From Macrococcus sp. 19Msa1099 (GTDB lineage: Bacteria > Bacillota > Bacilli > Staphylococcales > Staphylococcaceae), in the NCBI GenBank assembly GCA_019357535.2, contig CP079955.1, positions 62,001-126,000 on the forward strand: DNA of 64,000 nt, in the 5' to 3' direction. The notes below the pieces were generated by a model. That model was not told the origin of the DNA and did no database searches. It saw only the letters and a list, made by a program, of their open reading frames with translations. Positions 34,989-43,601 of this stretch are shown in pieces; the first letter of the stretch is position 1; every line of letters begins with the position of its first letter. The translations under genes were made by a program, and so were the position numbers.

Positions 34989-35324
34989 ATGTTCAAACTA
35001 TATTTAAATCTTTCTAATGTAAAGATGACGTATTCAAATGAATACGGTGAATTTTCAGATAATAAACAGGTGTTAAAATATTATTATTTAATAATATTTT
35101 TAAAAGAACAAATCACATTTTTATTAAACAGACAATTAAGGGATGGACATACAAGATGTATAGATGACGAAGTACTAGGTCATTATTTACTAGCATTTGA
35201 AAGGGTGGCGCAACAGCTAGAAAAAGGTATTTTGTTTCCTTCAGTAACACTAGAACCAATTGAGGGTTCGCATCAATTACAACAATTATTAAGTGAACTC
35301 CAACAAATAAAATTATTGAAATAA
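34989..35324 (+). CDS. Small hypothetical protein
   Basis: Not recognised. The 111-residue product has no signal peptide; a hydrophobic stretch (VLKYYYLIIFLKEQITFLL, about residues 28-46) is more likely a buried helix than a membrane span, and the C-terminus is rich in Gln and Leu (LQQLLSELQQIKLL), suggesting a coiled coil. The ribosome site is weak (GAGAAG), so the start is uncertain; an ATG at residue 13 is an alternative. It stands alone between modA and the MFS gene. Confidence 0.5.
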   Translation: MFKLYLNLSNVKMTYSNEYGEFSDNKQVLKYYYLIIFLKEQITFLLNRQLRDGHTRCIDDEVLGHYLLAFERVAQQLEKGILFPSVTLEPIEGSHQLQQLLSELQQIKLLK

Positions 35325-35422
35325 AAAGAAATTTACACTTGTTACAGAATTTATAATAAATTAATGTTATCATCCTAGAATATATATATTATTATATATA
35401 TAAAATAATTTTAGGAGAAACT

Positions 35423-36712
35423 ATGAAAAAAGATATTAAATTAATGCTATCATTACCAATTTTAAGCTGGGCACTTTATGACTTTAGCAACACTATTTTC
35501 AGCGCCAATATCATTACATTATTCTTTCCTCAATTTGTAACAGAACACTTTGGTCAAAATCCGGTAACTGAGCAATTAGCATCTACTTGGATTGCATATT
35601 CAGCAAGTATCTCGGCTTTATTGCTTATTATATTGAGCCCGATATACGGTATATATATTGATCGGACGAATCATAAGAAGAAGTGGGTTATTATATTTAC
35701 TTTGATAGTATTTTTATGCACATTTGGTATGGGTTATGTCTATAAGCATCCTTTAGAAGGCAGCTTTTTAGATGTACCCTTAACTTTTTTAATCATTATA
35801 ATCTTGTTCACTATTGCTAAGTTTATGTATAACTCAAGTCTTGTATTTTATGACGCAATGATGCCGAGTTTAACAAGTAAAGAAAATCACTCTGTCATTT
35901 CTGGTTACGGTGTAGCATTGGGGTATATGGGAACATTATTTGGTGTAATTTCAATCATGACGTTTGTAGGGACGAAAGAAGCTGGAGAGACTTTTATCCC
36001 AACCGCGATAATGTTTCTTGTATTTAGTCTGCCGATTTTTATGTTCGGTAAAGACGGAAAAAGACAAAAAGAAGTGCATCACACTTCATTGAAATCTGGA
36101 TATAAAGAAGTGGTAGAAACATTTAAATTAGCGAAATCAAAGCCAGCAATTTATATCTTTTTGATTGTCTACTTCTTCTTAAACGATGCGCTAGCAACAG
36201 CAATTAGTATGATGCAACCTTATGCTACAACGGTTGTCGGTTTTACGAGCCAGCAGTTTATAGTTGTATTCATGGCAGCAACAGTATTCAGTATCATCGG
36301 GGCATTTGTGTTTGGATATATCGCAAAACATATAGGATCATTAAAGGCGCTGCATTACGTCGGACTCATATTGATGATTGCATTAATACTAGCGAGCCTA
36401 CCTCTGCCTAAAGAAGTCTTCTATATATGTGCAGTGCTGTTCGGGATTGCGATGGGTTCGATATGGGTAATTTCCAGAACGTTAATTATTGAATTAGCAC
36501 CGGAAGAACACGTCGGACAATTTTTCGGTTTGTTTTCGATGAGCGGGAAGTTGTCAGCAGTAATCGGGCCGTTTATATATGGAACCATCACACTGTTGTT
36601 AAAAGACTATGGCCCGCTTGCGAGTAGAATAGCGATATTATCTTTATTTATTATGGCGTTATTTGCATACATTCTTCATTTCAAAGTTATTAAAACGTCA
36701 AAAGTTCAATAA
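35423..36712 (+). CDS. MFS transporter, UMF1 (Atg22-like) family
   Basis: A 429-residue major facilitator protein with about twelve helices. The N-terminal LSWALYDFSNTIFSANIIT segment (about 11-29) is the signature of the UMF1/Atg22-like group, followed by SPIYGIYIDRTNHKKKW, which is the loop 2-3 motif of the superfamily. Substrates in bacteria are unknown; fungal Atg22 exports amino acids from vacuoles. AGGAGAAAC lies before the ATG. It is probably monocistronic; the next gene starts 201 bases later. Confidence 0.87.
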   Translation: MKKDIKLMLSLPILSWALYDFSNTIFSANIITLFFPQFVTEHFGQNPVTEQLASTWIAYSASISALLLIILSPIYGIYIDRTNHKKKWVIIFTLIVFLCTFGMGYVYKHPLEGSFLDVPLTFLIIIILFTIAKFMYNSSLVFYDAMMPSLTSKENHSVISGYGVALGYMGTLFGVISIMTFVGTKEAGETFIPTAIMFLVFSLPIFMFGKDGKRQKEVHHTSLKSGYKEVVETFKLAKSKPAIYIFLIVYFFLNDALATAISMMQPYATTVVGFTSQQFIVVFMAATVFSIIGAFVFGYIAKHIGSLKALHYVGLILMIALILASLPLPKEVFYICAVLFGIAMGSIWVISRTLIIELAPEEHVGQFFGLFSMSGKLSAVIGPFIYGTITLLLKDYGPLASRIAILSLFIMALFAYILHFKVIKTSKVQ

Positions 36713-36913
36713 GATAATTATTATTTAAATAAAATATAATATTACATGTCTATAGTTAGTTAAATATAGCGCTTATGAATTTTTGTATTAAATTCAAGGG
36801 ATTATATATAGAGTAACAAAATAATATAAATGGATTTATTTTGAAGATAACTATTTAAGATAAAAATAAAGTCTGATATGATTGAGTTAACAAACCAAGG
36901 AGGATTATCATTT

Positions 36914-38386
36914 ATGAAGAAATCTAAAGGCTTGATCATCGGACTTATCGCGGCACTCGTATTGATTGGTGGAGGCGCAGCTGCATACTTTTTTATGACA
37001 AATACACCAAAAAATGCTTACCTATTAAGCGAGAAAAAATCGATGGATAACATGTCGAAGTATGTAGAAATGAGGTTTCCAGAAGAATCTAAATTTCAGC
37101 AAAAACTAAAAGATGAAAGTTATGCATCTAATTTAAAATTAGGTGTAGATGTTCCTGAGAATTTAACGGATGGATTAGGTGTTTCTAAATCCATGATTGA
37201 TTCATCGAACATTATTTTAGATTTAGCGCATAATGGTAAAGAGAAAAAATCGAAGATAAGTCTTACTCCGACAATTGCGGATAACGATATAGGAGCATTT
37301 ACGTGGAGTGCAGATAAAGATAATCAATATTTGGATGCACCTGTACTAGATAAACCTTTAAATGTTCCTAATAATAAGATTGTTGATACGCTTGAAAAAT
37401 TAAATCCAACATTGGTAGAAGAAGGCATGACGAATGAATCGTTGAATTTAAACAATATATTAAGTGGTGCAACGATTTCTGAGGAAGATGTTAACAAAAT
37501 TGCTGAGCGTTACATTAAGATCGTTGTCGATAGCGTCAAAGATGAAAATTTTAAGAAAGACAAAGAAAAAGTAAGTGTCTTTGGTAAAAATATGGATCTA
37601 GACAAGCTTACAATGCATCTTAAAAGAGAGGATGTTAAGAAAGTTGTTCTCGCAGTGCTTGAAGAAGCAAAAGATGATAAAGAGTTACAAGAATTATTAA
37701 AGTCTCAGAATCAAGGTAAGGATGTAAAGCAAGAGATAGAGAAATTAATTAAAGATGCTAAGAAAGAAGAAGTGAAGAACTATCCTGAAATCAATTCAAT
37801 TATTTATGTTGATGGAAAGGATATATTGAAACGTGATCTAACAATCAAAGGCCAAGATGATAAAGATGTAAGGATTCTAGGGTCTTCTCAAATCAATGAT
37901 AATCTTAAATTAGACTATCATCTTTCAGCAGGTGATGAGGAGATTTTAATTGTAAAAGGTGAATCTAAAAAATCAGACAAGAAATTTGAAGATTCATATC
38001 AGCTGTTATTTAATGACAGTGAAGAAAAGGAAGTATCGTTTACAAATGTGTCTACAGCAGATGGCGGAAAGCGAAATGATAAAGGGACAGTCGACCTTAC
38101 GCAATTGGCAGGTAGCGATATGGTACTGAATTTCAATAATGAGATGAATACAGATATAGGTAATAATGAACAAAAACAAAAAGCGGAAGTATCATTTGAT
38201 GTTGAAGGAGAGGCAGTAAAAATCCTGCTTGATAGCAATACAAAGCTGAAACAAGATTTTAAAGTGGCTAAGAAGGATGCGCGTAATTTAAATACGATGT
38301 CAGATAGCGAATTATCTGATTTGCAAACAGAAGTAGAAGATAAATTTGATGAGATTTTCTCAGATGTTACGCAAGACTTTGAATAA
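36914..38386 (+). CDS. Membrane-anchored DUF6583-like protein
   Basis: A 490-residue protein with one N-terminal helix (LIIGLIAALVLIGGGAAAYFF, about residues 7-27) and a large, very Lys/Asp/Glu-rich extracytoplasmic part. It resembles the staphylococcal DUF6583 family, but I hold this name loosely. No enzyme motif is visible. The ATG at 36914 follows AAGGAGG. It is first in an operon with two ABC-2 permeases and an ATPase, starting 20 bases before the next gene, so it may be a substrate, receptor or chaperone of that exporter. Confidence 0.7.
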   Translation: MKKSKGLIIGLIAALVLIGGGAAAYFFMTNTPKNAYLLSEKKSMDNMSKYVEMRFPEESKFQQKLKDESYASNLKLGVDVPENLTDGLGVSKSMIDSSNIILDLAHNGKEKKSKISLTPTIADNDIGAFTWSADKDNQYLDAPVLDKPLNVPNNKIVDTLEKLNPTLVEEGMTNESLNLNNILSGATISEEDVNKIAERYIKIVVDSVKDENFKKDKEKVSVFGKNMDLDKLTMHLKREDVKKVVLAVLEEAKDDKELQELLKSQNQGKDVKQEIEKLIKDAKKEEVKNYPEINSIIYVDGKDILKRDLTIKGQDDKDVRILGSSQINDNLKLDYHLSAGDEEILIVKGESKKSDKKFEDSYQLLFNDSEEKEVSFTNVSTADGGKRNDKGTVDLTQLAGSDMVLNFNNEMNTDIGNNEQKQKAEVSFDVEGEAVKILLDSNTKLKQDFKVAKKDARNLNTMSDSELSDLQTEVEDKFDEIFSDVTQDFE

Positions 38387-38406
38387 ATGATAAAGGAGTG
38401 ATAAAT

Positions 38407-39567
38407 GTGAACTATAAGTTGTTTAACATTTATCACTCTTTTTTATATAAAAAATGGTATTTGCTGCTCTATCTATTGTTACTGTTTGCTACGATTGTCG
38501 GTGTCATGATGGTTATAACGTATACTCAAATGAAAGATGAGCGATTTCGTATTGGACTTGTCGATAATGATCAGTCTTCTGAGACACGATTAATCTTAAA
38601 GTCTATTGGAGATGGCAAGAGTATCGGCAATAATCTGGAACTTAAACAAATGCCGGAGCATAAAGCAGAAAGATTATTAAAACAAAATAAGCTGGATGGT
38701 TATTTTGTGTTAGATAAAGGAATGACAGATTCTTTCTATAAATATGGAACATTGCCGATATCCGTCTATACTTATGATAAGTCATCTGTAAGAAGTGTCG
38801 TGATTTATCAGCTTACAGATTCAGTATATAGTAGGCTGATGTTATCTATGGGTGGCATTAAAAGTTACAAAGTGCTGTATCCTGAAGCCTCAAGGGAAGA
38901 AATGCTTGAAATGATGACAGATATGCTTTTTACAGGATTGAATCGCAATGGTGCATTTGATGAACAACCTGTGAAACTATATAATTCATACGCATACTAT
39001 ACAGTGAGTGCAATATTTATTTCAATTTATTTATTCTATTTATCATTATTTTCAGTGCTTAAGATGAATCAAGAGCATGCACTGCTTGATCGTTTAAGTC
39101 TTTTAAGATTTTCAATCGAAAAATTAACATTTGCACGAAGTATCGTAACATTATTTTATACAATAAGTTTTACGGTTTTTATGTTACTTATTTCTAATAT
39201 GATGATGAACTATAAGTTTGAATACTATAATTTACAAACGTTGATAATGATAATGGTCATATATTTAATATTAATTTCGGGACTGCTATTTTTCATAGAC
39301 TGCTGCTTTACAGGGATGTTAAACATTTTATTTAAGGCAATACTGACAATAGTTATTATATTGTTCTCTGGTGCTACGATACCTTCTGTTTATTTTAAGG
39401 GGCACAATGATTTCTTGTACGAACAGCCATTCAGCTATATATTCAATCAACTCGTTGAACTGCTTCTCAATAATTATTTAATTGATCAACCAGGTTACTT
39501 ATGGCTTTATTTAGTCCTTAGTGTACTTACTGCCTTTATCATCTGGGTATGGAGGTATAGAAGATGA
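38407..39567 (+). CDS. ABC-2 type permease (first subunit)
   Basis: A 386-residue ABC-2 permease: one N-terminal helix (WYLLLYLLLLFATIVGVMMV), an extracytoplasmic domain of about 150 residues, and five helices in the C-terminal half ending LVLSVLTAFIIWVWRYRR. This is the YhgE/DrrB-like exporter layout. GTG at 38407 was chosen because AAAGGAG lies eight bases before it; the GTG at 38398 overlaps that site. Its stop overlaps the next gene by four bases. Confidence 0.8.
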   Translation: MNYKLFNIYHSFLYKKWYLLLYLLLLFATIVGVMMVITYTQMKDERFRIGLVDNDQSSETRLILKSIGDGKSIGNNLELKQMPEHKAERLLKQNKLDGYFVLDKGMTDSFYKYGTLPISVYTYDKSSVRSVVIYQLTDSVYSRLMLSMGGIKSYKVLYPEASREEMLEMMTDMLFTGLNRNGAFDEQPVKLYNSYAYYTVSAIFISIYLFYLSLFSVLKMNQEHALLDRLSLLRFSIEKLTFARSIVTLFYTISFTVFMLLISNMMMNYKFEYYNLQTLIMIMVIYLILISGLLFFIDCCFTGMLNILFKAILTIVIILFSGATIPSVYFKGHNDFLYEQPFSYIFNQLVELLLNNYLIDQPGYLWLYLVLSVLTAFIIWVWRYRR

Positions 39568-40484
39568 AACCTCTTATTAATTTAATATTTTTAAAGCAAT
39601 GGAAAGCGTATATAGTACTTCTGACAATCCTGATATCTGTAATATGCACTACACAAGTAGTGCAACAAGCTGTGAATCAAGTATTTAGTATGCCGATTGC
39701 AATACAAGATATGGATGAGACCCCAGAGTCTCGTAAGTTGATTGATAAAGTTAAGGATGCTCCTTTCATTAATACGCAATTAATCGAGAAAGATGAAGCC
39801 TATATTGATGATGTAATTAAAAGAAAAGAAGCGATTGTTGCTTTTACAATACCAGAAGGATTTTCAAAGCGATTATCAGAACATGACATGAGGGATGCGC
39901 TTCCGTTATTTTATAGAGATGACTTTGCGGGATCTATTGCCCAGGAAATTGTAAGTAAGGCACTATATGATGTGCAGATTCCATACATCGTTAAGAAGTA
40001 TGTCGATAAAGATCACGAAGTCAATAGAGATAATGTAGTGCAAACATATAAAAAAGAAACACCAAAGAGCAAAATTAAACAGTTTGCAGTCAATCGAGTT
40101 GAATCACATTCAGTATCGATGAATTTTATAGTCAGTCTATTATTACTCTGTGCATCATTACAAATTGTATTACATCGAAATATTGCACAACACGCAGCAT
40201 TATCGAGAATATTCATGTTTCCTCATACACGCATACAGTACCATTTATTATATGTGTTAATCCACACATTGCTTATTATGTTTTGTGTCAGGGCTGCGAG
40301 TATTATTCTTGATGCTCAGATGAGCTTATATTTTTATATTGTTGTACTCTTTACAGTGATCATTTATGAATATGTATTATCTGCACTGCTGATTTATATT
40401 AAGACGATAAGTCATAAGATGTTTATGACGGTAACTTTTTCTTTAACAATTATTACGGTATTAAATCTCTTACTGTTTGGGTGA
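39564..40484 (+). CDS. ABC-2 type permease (second subunit)
   Basis: A 306-residue protein with the same design: a first helix (AYIVLLTILISVICTTQVV), a soluble domain of about 150 residues that includes AIVAFTIPEGFSKRL, as in ABC-2 exporters, and four or five C-terminal helices. It is shorter than its partner and probably forms a heterodimer with it. Translation is coupled through ATGA overlap on the left, and the next gene begins five bases after its stop. Confidence 0.78.
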   Translation: MKPLINLIFLKQWKAYIVLLTILISVICTTQVVQQAVNQVFSMPIAIQDMDETPESRKLIDKVKDAPFINTQLIEKDEAYIDDVIKRKEAIVAFTIPEGFSKRLSEHDMRDALPLFYRDDFAGSIAQEIVSKALYDVQIPYIVKKYVDKDHEVNRDNVVQTYKKETPKSKIKQFAVNRVESHSVSMNFIVSLLLLCASLQIVLHRNIAQHAALSRIFMFPHTRIQYHLLYVLIHTLLIMFCVRAASIILDAQMSLYFYIVVLFTVIIYEYVLSALLIYIKTISHKMFMTVTFSLTIITVLNLLLFG

Positions 40485-40488
40485 TATT

Positions 40489-41178
40489 ATGATAACAATA
40501 GACAATTTATACAAGAAATATAAACGTAAAGTTATATTCGAAGGATTGAATACAACGTTTCGTGATAAATCATTGACCATGTTACTTGGTGAGAATGGTG
40601 CTGGAAAATCAACATTACTTCGCATGATTGCAGGGCTTGAAAACCAAGATGAAGGATACATCTTTTATAATGAACAACCATTAGATAAAAAACACATACA
40701 TAAAATCCTTGGTTATATTCCACAAGATATTGCATTGTTTGAACATATGTCTGTAGATGACAACATTCATTTATTCAAAGGATTGAGTCAACAAGTATTA
40801 GATGAAGATACAATTAATCGATACAAGAAGCTACTTAATCTTAATGAAACGACAGCATTAATCAATACGTTATCAGGTGGGACGAAACGTAAAGTGAACT
40901 TACTGATCGGGCTCTTAGGGAAGCCAGAAATAATTATTTTAGATGAGCCGACAGTCGGCATAGATATGAAATCTAGATATGATATCCATCGCCTGCTTAA
41001 TGAATTAAAGCAACACACTTTAATGATTATGACGACGCATCATATGGATGAGGTAGAGGCCATAGCAGACGAAATTAAATTAATTGGTAAAGATCCTTTC
41101 TACAAAGAGGTACTCGCAGACTCAAACTTGCATTTTGAAAATATGTTGAAAACAGAGGATGACAATGGAACAATTTAG
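40489..41178 (+). CDS. ABC transporter ATP-binding protein
   Basis: A 229-residue ABC ATPase with Walker A GENGAGKST, signature LSGGTKRKV and Walker B IIILDEPTVGID. The LSGGTKRK form and the ABC-2 partners point to an exporter of the antibiotic, peptide or lipid type. The ATG at 40489 follows GGGTGA, which lies across the end of the previous gene. It completes a system of one anchored protein, two permeases and one ATPase. Cargo is unknown. Confidence 0.88.
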   Translation: MITIDNLYKKYKRKVIFEGLNTTFRDKSLTMLLGENGAGKSTLLRMIAGLENQDEGYIFYNEQPLDKKHIHKILGYIPQDIALFEHMSVDDNIHLFKGLSQQVLDEDTINRYKKLLNLNETTALINTLSGGTKRKVNLLIGLLGKPEIIILDEPTVGIDMKSRYDIHRLLNELKQHTLMIMTTHHMDEVEAIADEIKLIGKDPFYKEVLADSNLHFENMLKTEDDNGTI

Positions 41179-41308
41179 TGAATATCTGGAAAGTATTCAA
41201 GATGCACAAAAAATCGAAAAGATTATTCGTTTCAATATTGAAGCCAAAAAGATGTCGATACGTTCTGGAGAAAATAATAAATTTTACACTTTGAAATTAA
41301 TCGGTTGA
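41159..41308 (+). pseudogene. Short open frame resembling an internally deleted DUF1801 (YdhG) gene
   Basis: An intact 49-codon frame overlaps the end of the ATPase gene and starts after AGAGG. Its beginning, MEQFSEYLESIQDA, resembles the N-terminus of DUF1801 proteins, and KIEKIIRFNIEAKK resembles their C-terminal helix, but the central catalytic-like fold between them is missing. I read it as a remnant from which the middle was lost. It could still be translated as a small protein from its coupled start. Confidence 0.45.
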
Positions 41309-41325
41309 TTTTATTATATTATATG

Positions 41326-41340
41326 GTATATTAAATATAC
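41326..41340. promoter_or_regulatory. QsrR/YodB-type operator before azoreductase
   Basis: GTATA-TTAAA-TATAC is a perfect palindrome matching the GTATA-N5-TATAC operator described for the quinone-sensing repressor QsrR of Staphylococcus aureus, whose targets include an azoreductase. It overlaps the -10 TATATT (41327-41332) of a promoter with TTGATT at 41305-41310, spacer 16. Confidence 0.75.
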
Positions 41341-41376
41341 CGAGTATATTAATTAAATCAAAGGGAGTAATTTATT

Positions 41377-42012
41377 ATGACAAAAGTATTATATATTACA
41401 GGTCATCCAAATGACGAAACAGTTTCAAATTCTATGGCAGCAGGTAAATCATTTATCGAAAGCTATAAACAATCAAATCCAGATCACGAAGTTGTGCATA
41501 TCGATCTTTATGACACATTCATTCCATTAATCGATAAAGAAGTATTTGATGGTTGGGGTAAATTACAATCAGGTAAAGGATTCGAAGTGTTATCTGAAAC
41601 AGAACAACAAAAAGTTGCTCGTTTAAATGAATTAAGTGACGAATTTGCAGCAGCAGATAAATACGTATTCGTTACGCCGATGTGGAACCTGTCATTCCCA
41701 GCAGTAGTTAAAGCATATATCGATGCTGTCGCTGTAGCGGGAAAAGCTTTCAAATACACAGCAGAAGGTGCTGTAGGATTATTAACAGACAAAAAAGCAT
41801 TACTTATTCAATCACGTGGTGGTATTTATTCAGAAGGACCAGCAGCAGACTTGGAATTAGGTAACCGTTACTTACAAACAATTCTTGGATTCTTCGGTGT
41901 GCCAAGTGTTGAAGAATTAGTTATCGAAGGCCATAATCAAATGCCAGAGAAAGCAGAAGAAATTAAAGCAGACGGTGTACGTCGTGCAGAAGCATTAGGA
42001 AAAACATTTTAA
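41377..42012 (+). CDS. azoR: FMN-dependent NADH:azoreductase / quinone reductase
   Basis: A 211-residue flavodoxin-fold oxidoreductase of the AzoR/AcpD family that reduces quinones and azo compounds by two electrons with NADH. The FMN phosphate loop [13 protein letters not shown] (about 9-21), the [19 protein letters not shown] segment (about 95-113) and QSRGG near 147 are hallmarks. AAAGGGAG precedes the ATG. It stands alone behind the QsrR-type operator, which fits a role in quinone and electrophile defence. Confidence 0.93.
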   Translation: MTKVLYITGHPNDETVSNSMAAGKSFIESYKQSNPDHEVVHIDLYDTFIPLIDKEVFDGWGKLQSGKGFEVLSETEQQKVARLNELSDEFAAADKYVFVTPMWNLSFPAVVKAYIDAVAVAGKAFKYTAEGAVGLLTDKKALLIQSRGGIYSEGPAADLELGNRYLQTILGFFGVPSVEELVIEGHNQMPEKAEEIKADGVRRAEALGKTF

Positions 42013-42024
42013 TATAAACGAATG

Positions 42025-42061
42025 AAGCGGAGAGACTGTAACAATCTCTCCGCTTTTTTAT
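42025..42061 (+). terminator. Rho-independent terminator after azoreductase
   Basis: AAGCGGAGAGA at 42025-42035 pairs perfectly with 42045-42055, followed by a T run to 42059. The stem ends at the convergent SelO stop region. Confidence 0.8.
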
Positions 42062-43461
42062 GTTCCGCAATATGTTTGATAGGGTCTATCTTTCGGCCCG
42101 GGCTGCTTATATCTATCAGCATGATCTGGATTAAAGGGCTGTGATAGTACTTGCAGTAAAGCTTTTACAGCAGATAAATCGCCGTGAATGGCATCATCTA
42201 AAGCTTCTTCTACAATATGATTTCTAGGAATCACAACTGGATTAACCTTACGCATCAATTGAATTGGATCTTTTTCGGTTTTGAGTCTATCTTGCCATTT
42301 CGTTATCCATGATGATAAAGATTCAAGTGAAGATGTTTCTTCATTTTGTAAAGCTAGAAAAGTATTTGTATAGTCCATTTCATGTTGCTCCATAAGCGAT
42401 AACAGCTCATCAATCAGCACCATATCTTCTTCGCTCGGTGACTTAATACCGATTTTCTGTCCCATCATTGTTCTGTAATATACCGTATAGCTATGCTGAA
42501 ACTTCTCAAGTGCGGACTCGGCTAGATGAATCGCTTCATGTTCATCAGTATGAATTAAAGGTAATAAAGTCTCGGCAAATCGAGTTAAATTCCATAACCC
42601 AATTGCAGGCTGATTGATATAAGCATAACGTCCTTGCATATCGATAGAACTAAATACAGTATGTGTATGATAATAGTCCATAAATGCACATGGCCCATAA
42701 TCTATCGTTTCCCCGCTGATTGTCATATTATCAGTATTCATTACACCATGTATAAAACCAACAGACTGCCACTGTGCAATCAACTGCGCTTGTTTGTCGA
42801 TTACAGTATCTAATAACTTCAAATACTTATTATTAGTGTGTATTAAATCAGGAAAGTGTCTGTCGATTGTATAATCTGCAAGTTCTTTTAAGTGTTCATA
42901 TGCTGTACGGGCAGCATATTCAAATGTTCCTACTCGGATATTACTGTTAGCAGTTCTTGTAAGGACCGCACCAGGCAGCATGTTTTCGCGTAAAACTTTT
43001 TCTCCTGTTGAACAAATTGCAAGACTTCTTGTTGTAGGTATATTTAAGTGATGCATGGCTTCACTGATGATATATTCACGCAGCATCGGTCCGAGCGTAG
43101 CTTTTCCATCTCCAGAACGAGAGAAGCGCGTGGGACCAGATCCTTTAAGTTGAATATCGTATCGTTTATTTTGAGGTGTAATGTGTTCACCTAATATATG
43201 CTGTCTGCCATCTCCAAGCATCGTAAAGTTCCCGAATTGATGTCCTGCGTAGGCAGTAGAAAATGGACGTGTTCCATCAATAACAGTGCTTCCTGTTAAT
43301 ATTTCAGGGTGTGCCTTTAGTTGGAGAGATATATTTAGTTCACGAGCTAATCCATCATTAAATAGCACATATTCAGGATGAGAAAAAGAGTGTGGATTAT
43401 TAATCACATAAAAAATCTCATTTAAATTCGTATAGGTTGTATCGAAGTTAAAAAAATTCAT
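42058..43461 (-). CDS. selO: SelO/YdiU family protein adenylyltransferase
   Basis: A 467-residue pseudokinase of the SelO family, which transfers AMP to Ser, Thr or Tyr of target proteins during redox stress. Visible are FSTAYAGHQFGNFTMLGDGR, LKGSGPTRFSRSGDGKA and GVMNTDNMTISGETIDYGPC, the inverted-ATP active-site segments. The C-terminus YQTYCGT keeps the conserved Cys that replaces selenocysteine. Length is near the usual 470-490. AAAGGAGTAC lies before the ATG. It is convergent with the azoreductase gene and divergent from the acyltransferase gene. Confidence 0.92.
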   Translation of the reverse strand: MNFFNFDTTYTNLNEIFYVINNPHSFSHPEYVLFNDGLARELNISLQLKAHPEILTGSTVIDGTRPFSTAYAGHQFGNFTMLGDGRQHILGEHITPQNKRYDIQLKGSGPTRFSRSGDGKATLGPMLREYIISEAMHHLNIPTTRSLAICSTGEKVLRENMLPGAVLTRTANSNIRVGTFEYAARTAYEHLKELADYTIDRHFPDLIHTNNKYLKLLDTVIDKQAQLIAQWQSVGFIHGVMNTDNMTISGETIDYGPCAFMDYYHTHTVFSSIDMQGRYAYINQPAIGLWNLTRFAETLLPLIHTDEHEAIHLAESALEKFQHSYTVYYRTMMGQKIGIKSPSEEDMVLIDELLSLMEQHEMDYTNTFLALQNEETSSLESLSSWITKWQDRLKTEKDPIQLMRKVNPVVIPRNHIVEEALDDAIHGDLSAVKALLQVLSQPFNPDHADRYKQPGPKDRPYQTYCGT

Positions 43462-43601
43462 GAAGTACTCCTTTCATGGAATATTTAACAATATTTTCAA
43501 TGAAATTTAACATTTTAATATTGTTGTTAATTGATAAAGCGTGTATTATTAAGAATGTGTAACAAATATATTACAGAATTGTTAAAAGGATGGCTAGACA
43601 T

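Noticed and set aside
37999-38436. Leftward 145-codon open frame in the charged surface-protein gene
   Set aside because: Ser/Phe-rich antisense of Lys/Glu/Asp codons; the sense gene is well supported.
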